From the NCBI GenBank assembly GCA_037783545.1, contig JBBELK010001402.1:1-64000 (forward strand): a stretch of 64,000 bases of DNA. The letters run 5' to 3'. The DNA comes from Henricia sp. BOLD:AAB3569. Taxonomy: Eukaryota > Echinodermata > Asteroidea > Spinulosida > Echinasteridae. The notes below the pieces were generated by a model that saw only the letters and a program-made list of their open reading frames with translations, was not told where the DNA came from and did not search any database. Both the position numbers and the translations under genes were made by a program. Shown one piece after another: positions 1 through 10,400 of this stretch. The first letter of the stretch is position 1. Each line of letters begins with the position of its first letter.

Positions 1-141
1 CGGATCTCAAATCACGTGAATTGCAATATATTTACTAAATTTGTTGGATTGAGTGTGCTGCACTGCCAGTCCGTGTACATTTCTGTTTCGGGACATTTTG
101 TCAGTATGTATGTTTGATATGTAGGGGGTGTGGGTTAAAAA

Positions 142-510
142 CGGACCCTCCGGATCCTTCCAGATCTTCCGGATCTTCCGGATCTTTTTAAAAAATGGCT
201 ATTTAATGAACAGAAAGTGCCTAGTTTGACTTCTTAATACGTTTCCATACCTTTTACCGCCATGTACAAGCCTTATTTTTGAAGATCCGGCGTGGAAAAA
301 AACCAATTTCTTTTTTCTTAGTGTCCTGCACTTCCTACGCCTATTTCTTCGAAAATTTCACTTTGTGGATAGTCGATGTGGTGTATGATTACAAATTGGT
401 GCAATACATGGTGGTAAAAGGTATGTAAGCGTATTTAGAAGTCAAACTAGGTACTTTCTGTTCGTTAAATATCAATTTTTAACAAAGATCCGGAAGATCC
501 GGAGGGTCCG
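142..510. mobile_element. Inverted-repeat MITE with GATCCGGA-rich termini
   Basis: Begins CGGACCCTCCGGATC and ends with its complement, GATCCGGAGGGTCCG. Arms of about 130 bp pair with mismatches (for example 234-270 against about 402-440). No transposase and no clear target duplication. Confidence 0.7.
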
Positions 511-775
511 ACTTTCACAGACTGCCATATGTAGGCCTTGTCAAAGAAAAAGTGATGAAAGGTTGATTCTTGAACTCTTTTCGCTTTTCATGAAAATGAG
601 TTTTAAAAAATGCCCAGTTGCCCTCCGCCTGATAGGTTTACGCACACTTCACTGGCAATATTTGTCATCCAATCCCATGATGCATTGAGAATATCGATAA
701 GGTTTATTTCTCCCACAAAGTACCATTTTACACGGAATAAAAATCAAGTGGTGTTGTTGCAATAAACCCTTTCAA

Positions 776-942
776 GGTTATCAACACCATCTTGTTCACG
801 GGGCAAAAGAACACGCGTTGCTATGCTCTCATTTTGGAATATTTTTGTGTTGTTAGGTCACTGTGCATTTGTTACGATCCGCACACAGCAATGCGTGTTC
901 GAAGTGCCCCGTGAACAGGTGAACAAGATGGCGTCGATAACC
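776..942. repeat. Foldback repeat, 167 bp
   Basis: The GGTTATCAACACCATCTTGT arm at 776 pairs with ACAAGATGGCGTCGATAACC ending at 942; a second paired block is CACGGGGCA/TGCCCCGTG. MITE-like, no coding. Confidence 0.65.
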
Positions 943-1159
943 GGTTGGTTTTTTTTCTTATCAACTCGTGAAGTAACATTTTAAGTAAATGCAAATGATG
1001 TAGTTGGACTTTATAAATCTGGATCAACATTTTCCATCTGGAACTCTGAATGAAATTAGTATCGATTTTAAAAATGTTTATCCTGTCAATTTGTTTTTCA
1101 AATTTTGCTTTCAGCCTATATTCAGATACTTGGAATAAGAATCAACTTCTGCCAAACTG

Positions 1160-1284
1160 ATGGAAATGTCTCCACACAAAATCTGCCTGTATGGCAGGAC
1201 ATCTTTTTAACAATGGTAGATGAAATGTGAGACGTCAATTTGATGTTTGAAGAAGGAGGATGCCGCATTGGACGGTCCACCTAG
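1160..1284 (+). promoter_or_regulatory. Upstream AUGs in the KLHDC3 leader
   Basis: Three upstream ATGs precede the start: one 16-codon uORF (1160-1210), one 5-codon uORF (1213-1230) and one at 1243 that runs out of frame across the start codon and stops near 1284. If this stretch is in the mRNA, as the AG at 1113-1114 suggests, it could lower translation. No transcript evidence is available. Confidence 0.35.
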
Positions 1285-1413
1285 ATGGGGGACCTCGAAG
1301 GGTCAACCATGCCGCAGCCTTAGTCGGTAACCGCATCTTCCTGTTTGGTGGATACTGCACTGGCGGGGATTACCAGTCACTCATACCTATTGATGTTTAT
1401 ACCCTGGACATAG
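1260..1413 (+). CDS. KLHDC3: KLHDC3 exon 1
   Basis: Residues 1-51 plus one base of codon 52. It covers the conserved N-terminal strand and first kelch motif (FLFGGYCTGGDY). Donor GG|GTAAAA type at 1414-1415. An AG at 1113-1114 after a pyrimidine-rich stretch suggests that the 5' UTR is itself spliced. Confidence 0.93.
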
Positions 1414-4400
1414 GTAAAATAAAAGCTCAATTAAAGCCCTGGATATAGACTAATCCGATGAACGAAAATCTCCAATGCGTTTTTATGACGTCACAATAGA
1501 CACCGTACACCGCAGTTACAATGGAATAACCACAAGAGGGCGGGCTCACTAAAAGTTATTCGGATTACGGTACAGGGTTGATAAAAAAACAACGAAACCG
1601 AGATATTATTGCTAATTGTAACTAAAGAGGGCACATGAATCAAAGGGAGATATCCTCTGTTAGGGTGGAATCTCCTCTTTAAAATGACACCCTGATCATG
1701 TCATTGTGTTTCTAGTTGACTGAGCAGTGATCAATATTATGCAAGGGTCTATTTAGAAATTTGCGCCATTTTCTTTAATGGTGTTCATAATATTAGTGAG
1801 GTTTCGGTGTGCACGGTTAGTGATTACGACTACGATTAGCCAAACCTCAAAATCGTTACCTTTCGCTGTCCGTTTTTCACTAAGGTGTAGAGGCGTTGCT
1901 ATCGGTGTAAACAACAAAACAACACTTGGGATATTTGTGTAAACGTTACAAGTACGCACAAATCGATGACGTAAATTCACTAATAGTCGTCGTTTTGCCT
2001 AACCGTATGCGACCGAAACCTCCCTAATAATAGACAGTTCATATATAGCGCATTACAGATCCGACGGATCTCTCAACGCGCTTTCTGCATTATTACCCAG
2101 TGGCCTAAACTATGGCATAGCCTGTTTGGACGATCAAGTATCCATTGGCAAAATCTAAGACGCCTCTGACCGTGTTTACACTTGATCCCGAGCTCGGGAT
2201 CGAACACCGAGCTCGGGATCAGCCCCGGATCACAAATAGGTGTAAACGCTCTCGGAACCAAACTGGCCCCGGATCAGACCCCGAGATTTTGGTCTCGCGA
2301 TGGCGGAGGGTTCGATCCCGAGCTCGGGATCAGTTTGCGGTTAGCTGGGCAATAAATCTTCCCCACACAGCCCCACATCCTGTTGCGGGCTAAAGCGCGC
2401 GAAAATTCCAGGGAAGCCCGCGCTCGTATTATATACACGTGTACATAGTACATGTATATACACGCACACAGGTACCACTGGTTCCATGCATTGTGTGCAG
2501 GCATATATGCCTGGACAAAATGCCTGATACCCCGACGCGACTCATGTGATGCAACGCTGAGAATCTCGATCGCTGGTGTCCGTTACGAAAACACAACGTA
2601 CTACAAACGTAATTGGTATCCTGCATTCAGCAATCTCTTTTGCGTGTCCGATACAAACTTCACACGTTGAGAAAAAGTGTTTCTGTATTTCCTCTACTTT
2701 CTGCAACTTCTCTACTTTCTGCAACTATCTAGCGACACTTTGTCATTATCATACAGCTTAGTTTTTAGTTGTTATATCAACGATTTCGGAGTGTCATTCA
2801 ACGATTTCCGACATAGCATAAGTTGACATTCGTGGAGCAACGACAAACTGGCGAAGTTTTTGGACATTTGGGCCAGCGCAGAAATAATGGCTAAACTAGA
2901 CGGAACATCTCGGAATTCTGCTGCGTTAGCTTGACCTTTGACTGCAACTTCTGGCTCCGCGCTCGGGATCAACAACAGATATAAACGCGGCACTCGAGAC
3001 CATTGCGGTTAACCTCAACACATTCTTATCAGGGGGTCAATCTTGATCCCGAGCTCGGGACCAGTGTAAACACGGTCTCTGAAGATCACCAGGAAGCAGT
3101 TGATGTTGTCTCACAGTTTTGTAAGGCACCGGACAATTTTGTTGAACATATGGTTGGGGCCAGTCCCAAACCAATTTTGTCTGTGGCTCATGCTTTCTCC
3201 CTGTTGCAGGGCCTGCTGAACTGCATTAATGTTCTTGGATGACTGACCAGTTCCTCTTCACCCAGACCTTCCACTCAACAAAAAAATCGCTGCATTCTCA
3301 TGTAGGCCTGAATGTGTTCTATTTAAGAAAATGAAAGTGTTTCTGAAACTAGGCCCCTTACTACCGTGGTACTATATGGCTCTGTGTTCCATGCAGTAGA
3401 GCCAGGGAACCAACCTAAACAGGAGTGTGGCTTCACACAATTTCTTGAAAGCATGGACACAGTTTCTCATTGTTTTCTCGGAACATAGATGAGGTACAAT
3501 GTACTAAGCTGACTTACACACAGGTTGGTTTTTATCACACACATCCTCAATCACACATCGAGATAGTGTCATTTCCAATGGTGTAATCTGTAGACTTTCT
3601 CAGTCCTCCTATATGCTATAGTCATACACTGACAGAGGTCTAAGTTTTATGGTCACCGTTGATGAGGACTTTTTATGTAACCACAAAATTGAGCATTCAG
3701 ACGTACACGACTGGGTTAGACACACTTCCATACAGCTGAAAGTGCTTATGTTTCTTTAGAAGAGACAAATACATGTACCAAAGAAACGGAAGATGTGCGT
3801 AGTAAGTGCAACTCGTACATAATTGTTATACAAAGAACAAATATGACCCACTGTAAAGCGGATATGAACTTCAGTTTTTGGCATTTGCAGCAATTGAATG
3901 CTTTATGGTCACGTCACGCCTTCCACCATTTTGGGTGTCATTTGACAATCATGACCCACGTGGCCCGAGTGCTAACCAGCAAAAAGAGCAAAAAAAGCGC
4001 AATTGGTTGCACTTACCTCTGTTGCCTAACCTTGCTTTACAATGTTGTTGCGCCACGGCTGTTGTATTGAGAAAGATAAAACTGTCTTTCTTAAGGCTAA
4101 ATCGTGATCAAGTAAAAACACTTTCGTTTTTTTACAAGCTGAGTACATGTGTACATGCTCAATAATTTAAACGTATCGCAACGCGTGCGTGCGGCATTTT
4201 CGAATAAAAATACGCTGGTGGGTATTTTCTACGCATGTTCATGTCTGTCTATTAGCGCGCGTGTTTGCGCGGGGCCCGTGACACCCAAACATTCCCGGAT
4301 GTTGCACGTGGTCCAAAGCTATCAATACCTTGTTGTACATGTATGGGCAACACTACTTTGTTTGAAAACTAGGAGAAGAATGACATTTTTGCATACAACT

Positions 4401-7400
4401 CCTTCGTGCATTCCTACGTCATCACAAACTAATAATGTTCGTTTATTTTGGATCCACACAGTTTCACTGCGATGGACTAAACTATCCAATATCAGTCCCC
4501 AGGATACAGTCAAGAACTCAGTGCCGTACTTGCGCTACGGCCACTCCGTGGTCAACTATGGAGGGTTGATCTACCTTTGGGGTGGAAGGAATGATACCCA
4601 CGGAGCGTGTAATAAACTGTTCTGCTTTGATACAAGTAAGTCAGCACATGGTGCTTATAAACATGTCTGCGATTGATTTAAACTGCTGACATTTTATCGA
4701 GATGATGATACAAAAATGGGTAAATTTTACAGATGGTTGTGCTTAGAATTAAACTAAGAGAAATGTTTCTATTACTGTTAAAGATAGTATACATGATTGG
4801 TAAACTGTTACAAATAGTTTTATCCCCCTGTGTGATTGAAGATATGCATGAATAAAACCAACCTGAGCGAAAACCGTACTTCGTCTAACTTTTGAGAAAA
4901 CAGTAAAAAAAGGGTGTTGCAGTCATTTCGCCCCCAAACCACTTCGCCGAAGTCGCATTGGGGCGATGTAGTGTTTGGACGAAGTGATTTGTGGCAAAAT
5001 GGCACCCGGGCGAAGTGGTTTGGGAGCGAAATGGCACTTGGGCGAAATGGTTTTGGGGCGAATTGAATGTTTGTCTCATAAGACAAAAACTAATTGTTTT
5101 ACTCATTTCTCAAAGACTATAGCACTTTAGACAAAACCATTTCAGGGGACGTTTTCTACGGTCATGTTTATATTGTGTAAGTTGGGCGTAAATCTGTGAA
5201 CATTTATGATTTTCGAGATACCAATTATGTATACTGTCTTTAAAGGCCCACTGTATTATTTATTTTTAGAAAATCTAAGTTAATGATTTCTTGTGAAAAA
5301 ATCCTACTTAAAGTGATAAGAGCAATGGTAACAAATACCCTAAGAATTTTTAAAAAGTGAGTGTGCGCACTCACTTTATTTACTTTATTTGCAATATATG
5401 TGCCTGTACTTTACAGTAGGCCTACATGTGTGCATATGCAAAACTATGATTGCAAAACTATGAAAATTCATAGTTTTCTAATAACAATCTACTTTCTTTC
5501 TAAGAAACAATTCTCTTCGTAGTGGCAAAAGGTTTGTGTACGTATACATGTAGACTACATGTAGCAGCAGTATGTGCAATGCAACTCGTGCCGTATGACA
5601 CGGCACTGGGTGCCGAGTGGTTTAGGTCACTGACTCGCAACACTGGGGTAAAAACTTGGGATTGCAAGTTCGATAACCGGCCTTGGCACCTCTGCCCTTA
5701 AACACACTAGCTCCATCCTTCGGAAGGGATGTAAAGCCGTTGGTCCAGTGTGTTGTGTAATGCACTTAAAAGATCCCAGAGCATTCTTTCGAGAAGAGTT
5801 TGGGGATTCCCCGGTGTCTCTGGTCGTCGGGCTGCCAATGGCGCCACCCACCTATGTATCACGATGTTTAGGTGGAAGACACTTGTAAGCTCCATGCAAT
5901 TCAGCCTACGGGCTGTAAATTGAAGTTCATTAAACCCATTAAAATTACACTATAAGATCAAGTTAATAAGGACTGTTTGCCGCTATGAAGGGAATCCCCA
6001 ATGATATCTCCCATTTGTCACTTTTCTGTTTCGAGAAATGTTGGCCATCCACCCAATAGGTTTTCGCACACTTCGCTGGCATTGTTTGTCATCCAATCCC
6101 ACGAGCCTTTGTGAATGCGCACATGGATTATTTGCTGGCAGAGTGTGACGCATTCACTTCTTTGACGGTTCATGCTACTTGCAGGGCAACGCGTTTCCCC
6201 ATTCGTTTTGCACAGAAGCCACAAGGGGAACATTTTCTGTTGAGTTTTTCTGTTACAACCATCACAAAATAAGGCGGCAGGATAGCGTGTCGCTATGAGA
6301 GTAGGTATGAGCAAACCATTGCAAGTCATTATTGTCCTTGTATTTTAATATTTTCTTCTAAAAGAATAATAGTAGAATACACTGTATGCAAACACAATGG
6401 ATGTAAAACGTTTGTGTGAACCAGTAACCATAGTTACGGTCCAACGACCGCAATGTGACGTCACAACTCCGCCAGCGAATTATTAACCTTCCTGTCAAAT
6501 GTCAGCTTACCATGACTGCCACAGAAACTTATCACTCACTTTGTTGTTTTTGTTGTTGTTTGCTAGATACTTCCACATGGTCCCGAGTGGGGACCCAGGG
6601 TGATAAACCGGGTGGTCGTGATGGTCACTCGGCCTGCCTGATAGCAGATGACATGTACATATTTGGAGGCTTTGAAGATAGGGTAAGGCTAAGAATCGTA
6701 TGTAGCCAGTTTTGTAAAAGTGGGTTTTATTATATCACTAATCAGGGTCTTGTCCAGCCGCGTCGCCCAGACAAAATCATCAGAGGTACCATTAGATTCT
6801 GGTCAAAAATTTGCCGTCCGGATAAAAAAAATTGGCTGCTCGGGCAATAATTAAATTATTCATTTTGTTGGAAAAAACTTCAGAAGTAAAGCCAGGTAAT
6901 TCCAAAATTAGGTGCAAATTCGACAAACATAATTTGACAGCCGCCGGTGTCGTTATCATTGACTGCCCTATCATTCTCCTACCATGCAAATTGCCTTTGT
7001 TCTTAGCGTGATTTCTCGAGAAACAGCCACGTGCATAGCTGCATGCCTTTCCGCTTCATACGCCATAATGCATGCACACGTCTGTTTCACATGACTATTT
7101 TTGTGGACGTTTCAACACCAGCCAGCTCCGTGGTTGAGTGGTTAAGACATCTGCCTAGTATACTGGAGGTTGTGGTTTCGAGTCCTACCCGAGCACGCTA
7201 TGAAGTTTTTCTCATGGAGATGCAGTGAGAGTATACAGTACTAATAAAGGGTAAAACAAACCCTCATAAAATATTCATTTTATTTTGTTTTATTCCTGTG
7301 TACATGTAGATGCAGTGCTACTGCAATACAGTGTACACATTGAACCTGAAAGAGATGTACTGGACTTGTATCATGGCAAAGGTAATTCATGTACAGTCAA

Positions 7401-10400
7401 ACTTTTGGGGCCGCAAAAAACTGGCCACTATAAACAGGTGGCCTCTTTATTAAAGGGACACACCGGCTTACTGTTTACATAATATAGCGATCTAGCATCC
7501 TTGACAATAATTTTTCGATGGTCGTTGTGAAAAACAAAATTATCAAAATGTCACGTAATTAACTAGAAATGTTTAAAATTAACAAAAGAGACAAATGTTG
7601 GGCTATACGCTTTACCAGCCGTCGCGATGTATTATGTCGCGCTGGTTTCTACGGCTGGAAATAAAACTAACTCCCAGACCACGTGATTTATCGGAACCAG
7701 AATCTGGTTCCGTCAATTCACGTGACCTTGATTTTTTGAAAAAAGCTCAAAAACGGCCAAATTTGGTGGTTTATTTTCAGGTTCTCTTCAGTCTATTTCG
7801 GAAAGACTTTCAGAATCATGTATGGGTCTATTTCGAGCCCAAAATAGCCCAACAAAGCCGGTGTGTCCCTTTAAGATGGACTTATAATAGGAGGTTTCAC
7901 TGTACATATGCCAATTCTATTCACTTAAAGGTTTTATTTTTGCAAATACAAGAATGAAATGACCAAGTTATTGCACAATAGCTTCCTTAAGAGGCTGAGA
8001 GATGTAACATATTTTATCGGTCAGTAATGTGTATGACCACCTCTTGTGGCAAGACTGACTGCACCAGGCTCCATAAGAGCTGTATAGAGGCAGGGTGCGC
8101 CACTCTGCCTCACGTGCCTTCCAAACAAAAACAACATAACGCACAACTAGCAGTTGTACATGTACGAACGCGGTGTTGATACTGTGGGTGTAGGAAAGTG
8201 AATGCAAAACATGGCAAAACAACGAGCTAATTTTTGTGAGTTTTACCGATTTACATGAAAAGGTATTTATGAATGGGATTAAAAGTAGGTTTGGCCAATC
8301 TTAAACAGTGCCCAGGACCCCTAGCTGGTTTTAAACGTATGTTTAAGATTGGCCAAACCTACTTTTAATCCCTAAATATCGTTACTGTTGGAATCACTTT
8401 GTTCAAACAGGTCCACTTGGACCTGGAGGAAAACACTAAAGCGGAACACTAGTGTAATTTCAAAATTCCATTCTAAATTGCGTTAGATTAATTTTTGTTT
8501 TTCCCACAGGGCAATACCCCCCATTGGAGAGATTTCCACACTGCAACAGCTCACGGCCACAAGATGATCGTGTTTGGTGGCCGGTCAGACATGTCCGGTC
8601 CAAATTACACCAATCAGGAGTTCTACTGTAATAATCTACAAGTGTTTGATATCAGCTGTAAAAGATGGACCTCACCCCCAACGACTGGAGATGTTCCTGT
8701 GGGCAGGAGAAGTCATTCAGCATGTGAGTTTTTTGGGATAACCTTAAAACAAAATCTGTTTTCTGCTCTATATTATGAGTGCTAGCTATCTTTACGTTTG
8801 TGATTGTGATTTTGAAATTATCCAGGGTTTTAATGAGCAGGGATGCCAGTTTTCCGGCTATTGCCAGAAATCCGGCATTTTCTTATTTTGGAAAAAGAAA
8901 TCCGGCAAAGCCCTTTTTCCAGGCCGGAAAAATAAACGGCCGGAAATATAAGGAGAATATATTTGCAACTCTTCAAGTCCAAACAAATGTGGAAAATTGT
9001 CTCACTTACTGATCAACGATGTCCGGATATGCCTCGTAACACATGTCATGTATACTTATGTACACACACGTAGCATGTTTTGCCAATGATCATTTGCACA
9101 CATGCAGTACATTTGTCTGTATCCCGGCCGTAATCATTCACGGCTAAAGTACCTCGAAACCAGACTATCGATCAGAAGTACATAGAGGGCGCTGTATCCA
9201 TACAACAGTGGTAGATACTGACATGTCCATTGCATTGCACATATATGTAGTACTGTCAATGTACATGTACATGTACATACTGTACATACAGTGTACTGTG
9301 CTGGTGAGTCTATGTGCACACGGCATACATGCAGTTATGTTAGCGGCCGTGGCCGTATATTTTTTTCTGGCCCTGAAGGTAAGGGCCACTGGCATCCCTG
9401 AACGAGTCTCCCTCTGCTTGAGTCACAAGTCAAGCATGTTGGTCAAGTCAGTTCAAATCAAGTAGTATTTGTTCAAGCTAATTTTAAAATGAGTCTAAAC
9501 CCTGAATCTTTCATTCATGTAAGATATTTTTGTTGTTCTGGCTAACAATTTACAATTTTTCCTGTTTTTCCCAGTTATATATAATGATGACCTGTACATA
9601 TTTGGAGGCTACAATGATGTCATCAAAACCCACTTCAATGACCTCTACAGACTCAACCTCATCAACTATGAGTGGACAAAGGTCAAAACCCTCGGCCAGA
9701 CACCGCGGAACAGACGTCGGCAGTGCTGCATTGTGGAGAAGGACCAGGTTATCATGTTTGGAGGAACAAGGTATAATCTAAAAAATAAATAAAAAATTGG
9801 GCTGAATGAAAAAACATAAAGGCCTTATAAGGTTTCGAACCTGAGACCTCTGACTGACCAGGCAGATGCTCTACCAGCAGAGCTATAAAGGCACAATGGT
9901 ATCATTCTATAAATTTGGGGTCCACTTTTTCTGTCCCCGTTAGATCTGACATCTTGTAAAATGTTGTATTTTGTAAATTCAGGACATATTCTTTAAATGC
10001 CTTCTATTTCAAAGAGTGATTACATAAAATACAATTTATAAAAATATGGTTTGAAGGCATTTTTAATGATACTTGTATGGCAAATAGCAGTATGTCAGGT
10101 GTAACGGGGAGAGAAAAATGTCACACGTTGGACCCCAAATTTATAGAATGACCCATATTCCTCAGGTCTTTTCTATGAACCAAATTTTTCTCTCTGAAAA
10201 AAAACAAAAGAAGGTTCATAGAGAAAACCATCTGAGAGAGAGAACAATATTAGTTATCCCACGAGCACGAGTTGAATACGGCATAATGTAGTGCGTCTGC
10301 GTCCCGTATCTCACTCGGCTATCGGCCTCGTGGGATATGGGACGCAGACACACTACATTAGGCCAATGAAATTAGATTACTAGTTTCTCGTCAAAAAATG

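Noticed and set aside
3003..3242. 79-aa plus frame ending in CINVLG
   Set aside because: Starts inside the palindrome-bearing element and matches no family I recognise; lies in KLHDC3 intron 1.
7131..7200. Functional tRNA gene
   Set aside because: A- and B-box-like sequence but weak acceptor pairing and repeated tail shared with 57258; called as SINE head.
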